Assembly: GCF_000264905.1 (NCBI RefSeq)
Contig: NW_006763131.1
Coordinates: 2,870,708 to 2,934,707 of the forward strand
Source of the DNA: Stereum hirsutum FP-91666 SS1
Taxonomy: Eukaryota > Basidiomycota > Agaricomycetes > Russulales > Stereaceae
Length of the DNA: 64,000 bases
Direction: 5' to 3'
Position numbers and translations under genes: made by a program. Positions 27,978 to 39,257 of the stretch are shown one piece after another (within the stretch, counting starts at the first letter, position 1; each line of letters begins with the position of its first letter). The notes beneath the pieces are model-generated. The model worked only from the letters and a program-made list of their open reading frames with translations, had not been told where the DNA came from and searched no databases.

Positions 27978-30249
27978 CTAGGGCTCATCAGGGTAAAGCA
28001 TCAACTCCGGCTTGACCTTCGCGTCGAACTCTTCCGGGGTCAAGAATCCGAGGGAGACTGTAGCCTCCTTCAACGTCGTGCCCTCCTTGTGCGCCTTCTT
28101 CGCGCACTTCGCCACATCTGTCATGTGGTTTGTCAGCGATCAATGTGCCCACGCGAAAAGGACAGGCGAGAATGCGTACTATCGTATCCAAGGTGGCTGT
28201 TGAGAATGGTGGCGAGCATCAGAGACTCGTTGAGGATGGTGTTAATGCGCTTCTCGTTGGCCTCAATACCGACGACACAGTTCTTCGTGAACGACCGCGA
28301 GCCGTCAGCGAGGAGACGGATGCTCTGGAGAACATTCTTGATGATGACTGGCTTGAACACGTTCAACTAAGAAACAAATTCATTAATCAATATCGAATCG
28401 TTTCGCAGAAGCGAATGCAACGAACCTCGAATTGTCCATTCGAGCCAGCGATGCTGACGACAGTCTGATTGCCGATGACCTGAGCAGCGACCATAGTCAA
28501 GGCCTCGCACTGCGTAGGGTTAACCTTTCCAGGCATGATGCTGCTTCCGGGCTCGTTCTCTGGCAAGCTGAGTTCACCGAGACCGCAGCGAGGGCCGGAG
28601 CCGAGGTAGCGAATGTCGTTGGCGATCTTCATGAACGAGCAAGCAATGACATTGAGTGCACCATGGGCTTCCACGAGCGCGTCGTGAGCGGCAAGGGCTT
28701 CGAACTAGAAAACGATTAGAAATAGTAATACAGTGGATACTTTAGAGGAAGTACCTTGTTCGGAGCTGTCTTGAACTCGATACCGCTAATCTTGCTAATC
28801 TCAGCAGCGACCTTCACATCGAAACCCTTCTTGGTGTTCAAGCCCTGCGTGAAGACGATGAGAGCGAGACCTACAACCGCATTAAGGTAGAAGGTTTACA
28901 GTGCCGACAGCGGTACCACCCTGAGCCAGAAGGCTGAGTCGTGGGAGTACATCCTTCACACGATCAATCCCATTCGAAACTTGGGTTACGTAGCCGCTAA
29001 ATTCTTGACCCAAAGTCAAAGGAGTAGCATCCTATTGGAAACCAAAATCAATACTTGGGTGTGATCCGTCGAGTGAAGGTACACTTGCCTGAAGATGTGT
29101 ACGACCAATTTTGATGATGTGGTCGAACGCCTTAGCCTTTGCATCCAAGGCATCGCGGAGCTCCTCGAGAGCGGGGACTAGGGAGTTGACGATCTCGGTC
29201 ACTGCGGCGACATGCATCGCAGTTGGGAAACTATGCAACACGGTCAATGAATACTTCCATATGCTCGAGAAGAGAACTACACGTACGTATCGTTACTGCT
29301 CTGGCTCATATTAACATGGTCGTTGGGATGAACGGGCTTCTTAGAGCCCAGCTCCCCACCCAAAATCTCAATAGCGCGGTTAGAGATAACCTGCTCCGTA
29401 GTGGCATGTGAGTGGCGGCACTAGGATCCAGAGGACTGCGCCAACGCACCTCGTTCACGTTCATGTTGCTTTGCGTTCCACTGCCAGTTTGGAAAACAAC
29501 AAGAGGGAAATGGTCCATCAGCTTTCCGGAAATGACCTACTCATACGTGAATATTAGTACCTAGAATGTGATATCGAGCGCTAACCCTTCAGCTCACCTC
29601 ATCTGCAGCCTGCTGGATAGCCTCCCCAACCTTTGGGTCCATCCCATATCCAACATTGACCACCGAAGCCGCCTTCTTCAACACACCGAAAGCCTTAATC
29701 AGAGGTGGGGGCAAACGTTCCGAAGGTCCGCCAATGTCGAAGTTCTGCAGTGACCTACAGCATCATGGTTCGGCTGAGCTTTCCGCGGACATGACCGGTG
29801 TGCACACCGAGACGTACCGTTGTGTCTGAGCACCCCAGTACCTGTCTGAAGGTACCTTCAGGTCTCCGAACGTATCCTTCTCCGTCCTGAATGTCTGTTC
29901 CGCCTGCCCTCACCGATAGACCCTCAATCTCTGTGATTCCAAAAGTCCAGATGTAACAGTACTCACCATAGCGCGAATAGTAGTTGAGAATGCTCTAGAA
30001 GAGACTATGCCTTGCCAGCGAGAAGAAACTGCGAAAGACTATGTACAAACGTCGTTCGAAAGCAGATCAAATTGAGACCCGCAATCGAATCCGATTCCAG
30101 TCCCGTGCGATACGCATTGGGACGACAGAGGAGCGGGCGGCGGGCGCAGGGACGGAATCACATGGACGAGTATTTTAGGATCAATTCACCTGCTATTGCT
30201 ATCGAGAACGGTGAAGACGCACCTTTTGGGGGAGCCTGAGGCCTGCCAT
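27978..30249 (-). CDS. FUM1: Fumarate hydratase class II (fumarase)
   Basis: Converts fumarate and water to L-malate in the TCA cycle; fungal fumarase works in both mitochondria and cytosol. The best model starts at ATG 30249 in a strong context (GCCATGG). A 27-nt exon (30223-30249) reads MAGLRLPQK. Exon 2 (29967-30038) adds an Arg/Ser-rich stretch ending STTIRAM, and exon 3 begins [20 protein letters not shown], the class II start. Conserved blocks follow: [61 protein letters not shown], and the signature [17 protein letters not shown] (about 28500-28560) with its catalytic Ser loop. The C-terminus [15 protein letters not shown] is canonical; TAG is at 27978-27980. The first about 33 residues look like a cleavable mitochondrial presequence. 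A second in-frame ATG is the last codon of exon 2. Confidence 0.93.
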
Positions 30250-30704
30250 GGCTGAGATGGGTGTGGGGTGACTAGGGAAGAGATGTGGAGAACGACGAGC
30301 AGGGTATGTTCCTGACGGCGGAGAAGGCTGCCTTGCCTGCGCGGGTCATGTCGGCTGCTCTCGGAAGGAATCCTTGGCCAAATGGAAAATCGGAATGGCG
30401 ACACGTTCGCGTCTCTGTTCGCGGCGTTCATGAGAAAGTCATCTTTTGTGCAAGAAAAACTCACAAAATAGGCCAAAACATTATCTCGACATTCCGAGAC
30501 GGTCTGGGTCGATCCGTATGAATATCGACATCTCGTGTTTTCGGACGCGCTCGACGCGTTTGACCGTGAGTAGGCGCGCATGACATGTGATTGCAGTATG
30601 GAAAGAGCGCCTCCGACTACACCAGCACCTTATTAGACCTCTCTACCATAGCACAACCTCTCCTGAAACTTACATTCACTTGACCACAGTACAGCTGAAC
30701 CAAA
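30250..30704. promoter_or_regulatory. Divergent promoter between fumarase and PEX11
   Basis: The 455 bases between two opposite start codons must contain both promoters and leaders. No coding signal is seen. Fumarase and peroxisome division both serve growth on non-sugar carbon, so shared control is conceivable, but no site proves it. Confidence 0.5.
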
Positions 30705-31842
30705 ATGTCCATCGTCGCATCCCAAGTTATCTTGCACCCAACCGTCTCCAATTCGCTCAAGGTCCTCGCCACAACACTCGGACGGGACAAGGTTTGTGCA
30801 GCACTCACCTCTGTGGCGATTAGCTTCGAGATCATTGACTGGATGTATCAACAAAGGTCTACCGAGCTGTCCAATACTTCGCTCGATTCTTTGCTTGGTA
30901 CCTTTTGTCCCGGGGCTACAAGCTCGAAGCTTCACGATGGAACGCTTTGAAAGGTCACCTCGCCACAGGGAGGAAGCGTGCGTAATTCGGGCCTGAACTT
31001 GCTGCATTCCAATAGCTCAACCTCGTCCGGCCCTCAATAATTCTCAGTCTTGCGTCTTGGAAAACCTGTGGAACATCTGCAGGCTGCTCTCCGTGCATCG
31101 CAGGGCACCGGTGAGATCAAGGAGCAGCTCTTGACTATCGCGAGACAATTGGGTTATTTCGGATATCTGACCTATGATGCTATCGTCTGGGTTCGTAACT
31201 TCGCTATTTCGAAACGACAGTGACTGCAGGCTAAACGTGCATGACTTTGCAGGCAAATTCCATCCGTTTCCTGATGCTCAAGCCTGAGACAGCGCAGAAA
31301 GTCAACAAGACCGCCAACCGCTTCTGGCTGGCCGGAATCCTATTCAGCATCACCCATGCCGTCTTCAAGGTAAGTTCATCCTAACATCATTGTTTCAGCG
31401 AGCCATTGACGGGTTTATGTTGGTGTGGCGGTGGCGCGAATTTAGGCAGGAAGATTGACGCAAGAAGCTAATGAGCTTCGTTCCATGAACGAGAAGAACA
31501 TAGGTGGCGAGAACGCTAGATTGTCGCAGCTGAGGGCTCTTGAAAGGTAATGCCCCACATAAAATCCTGTTCATTCGGATCCGCTCAGCCATGATCATGG
31601 CGCAGTGCTCGTGCAGACACCCGACAGCAGTTCGTGATCGACATCCTCGACCTCTGGATCCCGGCTGCGAACGTCGGCCTTGTAAACTTCAACGACGGCA
31701 TCTTGGGTATCTTCGGGTACGTCCCTTGTCTGCATGTAAAGTTGTTAAAAGGTTTGGTGCTAACCAATATTACAGAGTCATCACGTCCGTCTTGGCTCTC
31801 CGCTCGCAATGGCTGTCCGTGACTGGTGCGAAAAGGGCCTGA
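30705..31842 (+). CDS. PEX11: Peroxisomal membrane protein Pex11
   Basis: Promotes elongation and division of peroxisomes by bending the membrane. The start MSIVASQVILHPTVSNSLKV is followed by a GRDK codon run. After an intron comes VYRAVQYFARFFAWYLLSRG (exon starts 30857), the hallmark amphipathic helix region of Pex11. Later parts include LRLGKPVEHLQAALRASQGT, QLGYFGYLTYDAIVWANSIR and ANRFWLAGILFSITHAVFKA, the conserved middle helix and membrane segment. The last exons carry RQQFVIDILDLWIPAANVGL and VITSVLALRSQWLSV, the C-terminal membrane helix. Stop TGA is at 31840-31842. About 245 residues, as usual. Confidence 0.92.
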
Positions 31843-32033
31843 TATGCTGCTCTGTGCTTGAGGAATATTGGCCGTCTGCTTTGTCCCATACTATATGCTC
31901 TCTTGTTCTGTATTCTTGGATGATAATTATGATATTTGTGGTGTCCGATGCAAGATGAGAGTGAGAGTAGAGGGTTCAAGTATAAATACAACAAAACCGA
32001 GTAGAGATCAAAGAGGCAAAGAGGCGACAGCAT

Positions 32034-32415
32034 CTAGGAAGGTGTCTGTGAGGCTTGCTGTTGATTCCGGATCCGCAGGTACTCCTCGCGGGCCAGTTGC
32101 ATACTGTCCGGATTCGTGCTTTACTCCAGGGATTAGTTGAAACGAAGGCGGACAGAGGTCTCTTGAACGCACTATTGATACATGCAGTCCTGTAACCGCT
32201 TGTAATGATCCTTGCACGCCCATGCTACAGTCACAGTCCTTCCTGTCGCACATTCAGCGAATTCTAACGAAATGCTGCGTTATAATTGTACTCGGGAAGA
32301 CAAGAGCTGACTTGGACGCACCTTTGACGATGGGGTCACACTCTTTGAGTGCGTAAGCCTTAGTAGTCTTCATCAAGGTGTCCTCCTCCCGTCGAGAAAG
32401 CGTGTTCATAGCCAT
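32034..32415 (-). CDS. CMC1: Cmc1-type twin-CX9C mitochondrial protein
   Basis: Three exons, 32322-32415, 32173-32263 and 32034-32118, join in frame to exactly 89 codons plus stop. The start is MAMNTLSRREEDTLMKTTKA. The first CX9C pair is CDPIVKEFAEC and the second is CKDHYKRLQDC, the coiled-coil-helix-coiled-coil-helix fold oxidised by Mia40 in the intermembrane space. The opening LSRREED plus a tail ending in EEYLRIRNQ fits the Cmc1 family, which works in cytochrome c oxidase assembly and copper handling with Cox1. Introns are 58 and 54 nt. A second Met two codons later is an alternative start. The product is too small and too split to be seen as one long frame. It is divergent from lipoyl synthase with 244 bases between start codons. 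Confidence 0.82.
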
Positions 32416-32659
32416 CGTGCGCAGACAATTGTTGTAAGAAAGCAAATATGGCGGAAGAGGAAAGTGGCAAGACCGTTCGCAATCGGAACCGCGCGCTTGT
32501 TTGGATCGGAAGCCGTAGCCAAACAACGCCCTCCGGAGCTCCGCCACGAGCCGCCACCCAAGCTGACCCAAGCTCGTCCGAGCCTGGTTTCAAAGCTTCA
32601 CATTTGATTCACCTAGACTTGCTTTCCCTTCCATCTTGCGTTTCTTATTATATTACTCG
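32416..32659. promoter_or_regulatory. Short divergent promoter CMC1 / lipoyl synthase
   Basis: Only 244 bases separate the two opposite start codons. Both products act in mitochondria, so a shared bidirectional promoter is plausible. No TATA box fitting both genes is visible. Confidence 0.5.
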
Positions 32660-34201
32660 ATGGCTTCAATCTTGCGCTCGGCGACAGTTCGCGTGTCGAA
32701 ACGCTCCGTGCCCCCTTGTACCCGCTCGCTCGCCACGCATTCATCCAGCTCTGAGCCCGGGAAGCGTAACTTTGCTCAGACTTTGTCCGAGGGACCGTCT
32801 TTCGATGACTTCGTTGCGGGTGATGTTCCCGAGCGTGTAGTCATGGGAAACACCAGCCAGTACGCAGCTCGTCGTGTTTTACTCTTACACTTCGCGTATC
32901 CAACGGAAAATGATATGACAGACCACGGCTTCCTTCATTCCTCAAGACCTCTATTCCGACCGGACCTTCGTTTACGAAAATTAAGAAGGAATTACGAGGA
33001 CTTGGTCTGCATACTGTCTGTGAGGAGGCTCGGTGTCCAAATATCGGAGATTGTTGGGGTGGAAAGGAGGGCGAGTCGGCAGAGGAGGGCAAGAGGGGTG
33101 CCACCGCGACTATCATGGTATGTTTGCGTGGTACTCCGACATGGGCGATCGCAGCTTACCGCCTTCTAATTTACGTCGACAGTTGATGGGCGACACTTGC
33201 ACTCGTGGTTGCCGGTTCTGTTCTGTGAAGACATCACGAACACCACCTCCACTTGATCCGCATGAGCCAGAGAATACCGCAGAGGCTATTAGTCGATGGG
33301 GTTTGGGATATATTGTGTTGACCAGTGTCGACCGTGACGGTATGCCATTTCGTTCATGACATTTGTCAAGTAGATCCTCACTCGCATAACCACTTGCAGA
33401 TCTCGCCGACTCGGGCTCACATCATTTCGCCGAGACCATCCGGAAAATCAAGCAGAAGTATGTATTATCCCCTATATCACGCCGTTCTGCTCCTTACCAA
33501 TGCATCCTGGCAGAGCGCCTCAAATTCTGGTCGAAGCGCTCACCGGCGACATGGACGGCAACCTCGACCACGTCGCTGTCGTCGCCAAGTCGGGTCTGGA
33601 CGTCTACGCACACAACATCGAGACCGTCGAAGCCTTGACGCCTTTCGTTCGTGACCGAAGGGCTACCTTCAGACGAAGTCTGAGTGTGCTTGAGCGTGCT
33701 AAGGCTGAGGGTGTGCGGGTGACCAAGACCAGTATCATGCTGGGTGTGGGCGAAAACGAAGAGCAGGTCATGGATGCTCTACGAGGTATGTCATTGCCTT
33801 GAATTTTACCATAAATCTCGTCGTTTACCGATCGTATGATTGACTTTTGTAGAACTGCGAAAAGTTAACGTGGACGTCGTGACCTTCGGCCAGTACATGC
33901 GACCTACAAAGCGACATATGAAGGTTGACCGATATGTCGAGCCGGCTGAGTTCGACAGGTGGAAGCAGGTGGCTGAGGATATGGGCTTCCTTTACGTTGC
34001 CAGCGGTCCACTTGTGCGGAGTAGCTACAAGGTCTGTCTCCTTTTCCTTTTGTGCACACCATAACCGACTGAAGTTATCTGCCATGCCAGGCTGGAGAGT
34101 ACTTCATTGAGAATGTTCTCCGAGGCAAGGGTGCCGAGAAGCAGACGCAGAAGCTGCTCGTGCAGGACGGTCTTCTGGCCCACACTGCGCCCTCCTCTTG
34201 A
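32660..34201 (+). CDS. LIP5: Lipoyl synthase, mitochondrial
   Basis: A radical-SAM enzyme that inserts two sulfurs into octanoyl chains on E2 and H proteins in the mitochondrial matrix. The first 30-35 residues ([20 protein letters not shown], then [10 protein letters not shown]) form a presequence. After intron 1 (donor after CCAGCCA near 32858, acceptor before CCACGGCTT near 32922) the frame gives [13 protein letters not shown]. The auxiliary-cluster motif [12 protein letters not shown] (CX4CX5C) follows, then the radical-SAM motif CTRGCRFC (CX3CX2C). Further blocks are [77 protein letters not shown] and [20 protein letters not shown]. The RSSY motif near the end binds the auxiliary cluster. 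Stop TGA is at 34199-34201. About 390 residues. All catalytic cysteines are present. Confidence 0.95.
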
Positions 34202-34528
34202 TGCAGATGGGCATCTCACTACCTTGACTGTCTATGTTTAGATGCTATCGTACACGCTACGATCTTTTATCGATCGAACTATGGTAATGCTATCCTATAC
34301 AGCGCTTCTCAAAAAGATCCCTGGCATGTCCCACAGACTCAGTGCCCCAACCTTCATTTATACTTTCTTTCGGTAAGGGTCGTGAACTCTGGGCCCAAGG
34401 TACCAGTGTAATCATAGCGAAAATAGATCCTTAGACCGAGCGAGCTCGAACAGAGCCCACGGACACAACCAAATGGAAATTGGCCTTGTATATTCGGTCT
34501 ACTCGAGGTGATTGTACTCATACGCTGA

Positions 34529-34668
34529 TTGGCTAACCTTACGCTCGTGTGGCTTCTGCCATAACTCATTGTTCTATTCAACGTTCACCTGAGAAACAAA
34601 CGGCATTATTTTTCCCTTTCTCCCTTTTTGGACACAATTAGACGCCACTCTGTTTTATAGTATATATA
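34529..34668 (+). promoter_or_regulatory. Promoter of SET gene A: inverted CCAAT and TATA box
   Basis: ATTGG, the reverse of CCAAT, lies at 34529-34533, and TATATATA at 34661-34668, about 80 bases before ATG 34750. The same order and similar spacing recur upstream of SET gene B, with matching flanks (CTGGCTTCTG-like, and a pyrimidine-rich stretch around CTTCTCTGTCTTC before the ATG). This shows the promoter was copied with the gene. Confidence 0.6.
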
Positions 34669-34749
34669 CACGTTGCCTCACCTGAAGTTGCTCGCTTCTC
34701 CTTCTCTGTCTTCCTCTGATCCCCTTGCACTCCCATAGCACCCCAGAAG

Positions 34750-36575
34750 ATGAAGCGCGGCTTCCTCAATAGCAGCAAGGGCAAAAAGTCCAGCGACGGT
34801 AAGCACTTCTATGTAGGATCCCGCCGTCATTGATTCAGTACAACACAGCGAGCGACACCCTCAAGACCACCAGAGCGATCGATTATCTCGATCGTATGTT
34901 GTGTCCATTTCCTTAACTCTTTCGTGACGGATAATGAACACGGTTGTCCCTTTCGCGGATTTTCAGAGGCTATCAAAGCGTTCGAGCTCCAAGAGCATGT
35001 TGGTGGAGGGCCCGAATGTACGCAGTCACTCCTTCCTTTGTCTTGTATCATTGTGAGACGACATCTGCTTATGAACGTTCAATAGCGATGAAGTCGCGCA
35101 ATATCCCAGAGCTCAAGACGCGAATGCAAGATGATCCCGAAGCCAGACCTGATGGTTCATCAGGCTAGCGTACGGGCACCGATCTGATTTGACAGGTGCG
35201 TTCCTGTCAGCGACAGTCTTCGTGCAGGGTTCGACCTGATCTCCACATGTAGGCAAAAGTCCCGAAGGCCATAGCTTTCCGCAGATACAGAACTTGACGC
35301 CGACTGTCAACGGCGACCTCTTGCTCACTACGAGCAGCACGCACAATCCATCGCAGACCATGGTCTTCACCACTCAACCTCCCAAACTCGAAAACGACGA
35401 TCCTGACGGCCATTCTGAGTGCTACATGCTACTTGCCACCAAGCAGCTCTTTCTCGCCACCAAGGACTACCCTCAGCCGCTCCGTCAGTATTCCTCTTCA
35501 GCATTCCGTATCGGGCCCGCAGGCCATTGCGGTTTGGGCATGTTTGCGACGCGAACGATTAGACACGGAGAGTACATATGCATCGAGAGGCCGATGATAG
35601 TCATGCCGTCTTCGACTCTTATCCATGGCAACGTCTCAGACGAGTTGTCACTCAACATGACCTATGAGAAATTGGAACAGATCATGCTCGTGGAGAGAGA
35701 GCTGGCCCTCGAGGTGATGCTCAAACGCCTGCCACCGAAGCAACAGGAGCAGTACATGTCGTTGGCTAACTGGTACGTCGCTCAGTGATACGGTCCCCAT
35801 TGAAGATCCAGCTCAACCGTTTCAATAGTAACTCTTTCCAGCCATCCTCACGACGGTAGCGGACCCCTCTTGGGCAGGTTGAGAACGAACGGTTTGATGC
35901 TCGATTCCAGGCTATATCATGACGAGCACGGCAAAAAGATCCCCTTCACTGGAGTCACTTACAACATATCACGGTTGAATCACAGGTCAAGAGTTCATCG
36001 CCTTTTCCTATAGCCTTCCCAAAACTGACGGATCCCGTTCATTGTATATGTATAGCTGTCGCCCTAACACCACGTGGAGCTTTGACACCGCATCTTTCTC
36101 GTACAAGGTCCGAGCCGTTCGCGAGATCAAGGAAGGTGAGGAGCTCTTCATCTCCTACACGATCGGTTCCTCCGCGAGGCGACGAGACCAACTCGCTCCG
36201 TACGGAGTCCAATGTACCTGCGCCTCTTGCACGGACCCCAAGTCAGACGAACGCCGCGCCAAGATTCGGCCTCCCCGCATGAACCTCTTCGATCCCTCGA
36301 TCCCTCGCCGGCCTCCCGCCAAATCTGACCCGATGGCTTCCATGGAGGTGTTGAGACCACATCTTGAGAGTTACAGGAAAGAGAGCCTGGCCCAGCTTGT
36401 GCTGATAGAGAAGGAGGGCATGTGGAATCGGAAGGAGTACCGGCAGCATCACCAGGCGTTAGCTTCGGCAAACATGATGCTCAAAAACGAGAAACAGGCT
36501 GAGTATCATCTGTCCAAGTTGCCAAGAGACGATGAGATGTTTGGTGATGAGGCAGTCAAGTTGTTATTCGTGTGA
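34750..36575 (+). CDS. SET-domain protein, tandem copy A (possible frameshift)
   Basis: A putative protein-lysine methyltransferase. Exon 1 (34750-34799) reads MKRGFLNSSKGKKSSD, almost identical to copy B. The SET core is FRIGPAGHCGLGMFATRTIR, GEYICIERPMIV, then after introns YNISRLNHSCRPNTTW with the NHSC.PN cofactor/knot motif, IKEGEELFISYT, and a Cys-rich post-SET CTCASC. Stop TGA is at 36573-36575. About 400 residues if spliced as B. The exon at 35088-35206, aligned with copy B, lacks one base near 35150-35160: the frame set by the earlier exons meets TAG at 35164-35166, while the frame matching B stays open to the GTGCGT donor. Using a weak upstream donor at 35155 would restore the frame. 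So the gene is either recently broken or spliced differently. The SET domain itself is intact. Substrate unknown; nearest in style to SMYD/Set5-6 types. Confidence 0.75.
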
Positions 36576-37192
36576 AAAGGGGGTGTGGCGTAGGGTTTCC
36601 AACATAGGCGTGGACAAAGGATTCGTGACGTGTTGTATGCTATCAATTACTCGAAGTGAGATTACTGGCATTTTGGTAGTAAAAAGAGTGCCTCGAGAAA
36701 TTGCTTGACCAGCAGGCATCTAACATACTGTAACTGTCGATTATATTACATTGACATGTTGGGTGGCGCTGCGTACATAAAAACCTTCCGGGAATCACCG
36801 AGTAGTTGACCCACAGCTCCGATTCCGAACGCTCTTGAAGACCGAGGCGGGACACTCATTCTACGTCCTCTTCATTCTACTTCCACTCCATGCTGGCTTT
36901 GACTTACTTGAGCTGTTTGCTTTCAAGCTTAGCGGTAGGACAGACCGTTCGACGCTGAGATATGTATACTAGCAGTAGACGCTCGTGACTATCGGTATTT
37001 CTGCCGGTTTGCTTCCACAGGGACCCGACGATCCATCGTGCTTCCATGACCGTGATTCTGGCTGGGAAAGTTGGAGTCCTTATCGAACAGAAAGAACTCC
37101 CTTTGAGCGCAAGGAATGGGTGGCGCGATGATCGATTGGAATGGTAGTTGGTTTGTCTATATCGGAAAGCGTTCTTTGATCCTCATGCGTTG

Positions 37193-37311
37193 ATTGGCCA
37201 GCAGTGCGACTCCCTGGCTTCTGTCCTAGCTCATTGTCTCATCCGAGTCAAAAGCAAAAGTATTATTGTGCCTTCTTTGGGCGCAATCAGGGCACCGTTC
37301 TGTGTATATAT
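37193..37311 (+). promoter_or_regulatory. Promoter of SET gene B: inverted CCAAT and TATA box
   Basis: ATTGG at 37193-37197 and TATATAT at 37305-37311, about 85 bases before ATG 37394, mirror the elements of SET gene A. Confidence 0.6.
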
Positions 37312-37393
37312 GGATGTCGCTTGAGTCGAAATTGTTCGTTCCTTCTCTTTCTCTGTCTTCTCTGGTCCCTTGCATTCTCATACGCCACCGAAG

Positions 37394-39257
37394 ATGAAGC
37401 GCGGATTTCTCAACGGCAATAAGGGCAAACGCACCCAAAATGGTATGTTCTCGTTCTTCTCTATTTGATGTTCATTATGATCTTGATCGAACCACTCTGC
37501 ATCAGCGGACCACCAACCCCGGCACCCCAACTCGAAGGCAATTGCAGCTCTTGATCGTAAGCTAGGCTCGTCTCCTACGCTTTTTCGCAGCAGCTAATAC
37601 ACTCATTGGGTGTACACTTCAAGGGGCTCTGGAACAACTCGACATCAAGGAAGACAATGGTACCAAGCCTGATCGTACGTTGCCACCATCCCTTTCTTGC
37701 CATGTGTCGTTTTAAAGTACTATGCGCCTTGGGACACTGTAGCGGTGAAACCACGCAAAATCCCGGACCTCAAGCGGAGAACTCAAGACGACGCCGGAGC
37801 CAAGCTTAGTGGGCATATCAGGATGGCGTACGGCAGCCAGCCCGAGATGGCAGGTATGTTCTCCTCGCCAACCACCAATAGTTCAGTCTGTATCGAAATA
37901 CTTATCCCGAACATGTTTCTCCCGATATACAGCCAAGATCCTCCCTGAGGGCTACAAGGCACCGGAAATGCAGAATTTGAAGCCTAATGCGGACGGCGAC
38001 CTCCTACTCACTAGCGGCAGCTCGTACGGTCGACCAACGACCATACTGTTCACAACGCAACCTCCCAATGTCAAAGACGATGATCCTGACGGCCAGTCTG
38101 AGTGCTACATGTCACCCGCCACAAAGCAACTCCTCCTCGCCACCAAGAACTACCCTCAGCCGATCCTTCAGTATTCTTCTCCGGCCTTTCGTATCGGTCC
38201 CGCAGGCAAGTGCGGTTTGGGCATGTTTGCGACGCGAACTATCAGAAACGGTGAATATATATGCATCGAAAGGCCGATCATGGTTATGCCAGCTGGGACT
38301 ACAATCTTTGGCGAGGTCTCTCGAGAGCTGTCGGTGAACATGACGTATGGGTCCATGCAACAGATAATGCTTGCTGAGAGAGAGTTGGCGCACGAGGTGA
38401 TGTTCAAACGTTTGAAGCCGAAGCAGCAAGAGGAGTACATGTCGTTGGCGAACTGGTATGTCTTTCAGGGTCACTGCTTTCAGCGTCGAACACTTCGCCG
38501 ATTTATTTATTTATTTTCTACCCAGTCATCTTCACGACGGCAGTGGGCCCCTCACTGGCATATTGAGAACCAATGGTTTGGCACTCGGCAATGTACTTCA
38601 CCACGAAGTCCAGGGCCAAAAGATACCTTTCTCCGGAGTCCCATACAACATATCACGGCTCAATCACAGGTGACAAACACACCACTCTTTCGTCCCCCTC
38701 CAGCCCAAACTGACGCACCTTTTGGTTTGTATAGCTGCCGCCAGAATACCACATGGGGCTTCGACATGGCGTCATTCTCGTACAATCTTCGAGCCGTTCG
38801 TGAGATCAAGGAGGGTGAAGAGCTCTTTATCTCCTACACCGACGACGGCACCACCGCCGAACGTCAAGAGCAGCTCGCTCCGTACGGTTTTCAATGCACC
38901 TGCGATTCTTGCACAGACCCAAAGTCGGACGAACGCCGCGCCAAGATTCGACCTCCCCGTACGACTGTTTTCGATCCTTCCATTCCACGCAAACCTCCTA
39001 TCAGTGCCAACCCGATGGCGAACCTGGACCTGCTCAGACCACATCTCGATAGTTACATCAAGGAGTGTCTGTCGCAGCTTGCGCTCATCGAAAAGGAGGG
39101 GATGTGGGCGTGGAAGGAGTATCGCCAGCATCATCAGGCGTTGATGTCAATAAACATGCTTTTGAAGAATAAGGCGCAGCAGGCGTATCATCTGTCCAAG
39201 TTGCCCAGGGAGGATGAGATGTTCGGAGATGAGGTGGCCGGGATGGTATTCGCCTAA
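37394..39257 (+). CDS. SET-domain protein, tandem copy B
   Basis: Paralogue of the preceding gene with an open frame throughout. Exon 1 starts MKRGFLNGNKGKRTQN at ATG 37394. Short exons at about 37507-37558, 37620-37670 and 37740-37852 follow, the last ending GSQPEMA. The main exon (about 37933-38456) has FRIGPAGKCGLGMFATRTIR, GEYICIERPIMV and the helical insert QQIMLAERELAHEVM. The next gives HLHDGSGPLTGILRTNG and YNISRLNHS, joined to CRQNTTWGFDMASFSYN. IKEGEELFISYTDD and the post-SET CTCDSC follow, then a C-terminal helical part shared with copy A (LALIEKEGMWAWKEYRQHHQ). Stop TAA is at 39255-39257. The usual Pro of the NHSC.PN motif is Gln here, which may change activity. About 410 residues. 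Target unknown. Confidence 0.82.

Larger units (their letters stand above)
34500..39257. repeat. Tandem duplication of a SET-domain gene with its promoter
   Basis: Two direct units, about 34500-36575 and 37165-39257, share promoter elements, exon order, intron positions and most protein sequence. Upstream similarity begins near the inverted CCAAT box in both. Intron sequences have largely diverged, so the duplication is not very recent. Confidence 0.8.

Noticed and set aside
27477..28370. Plus-strand frame of 297 codons
   Set aside because: Its second half is antisense to fumarase exons and the protein has no family-like features.
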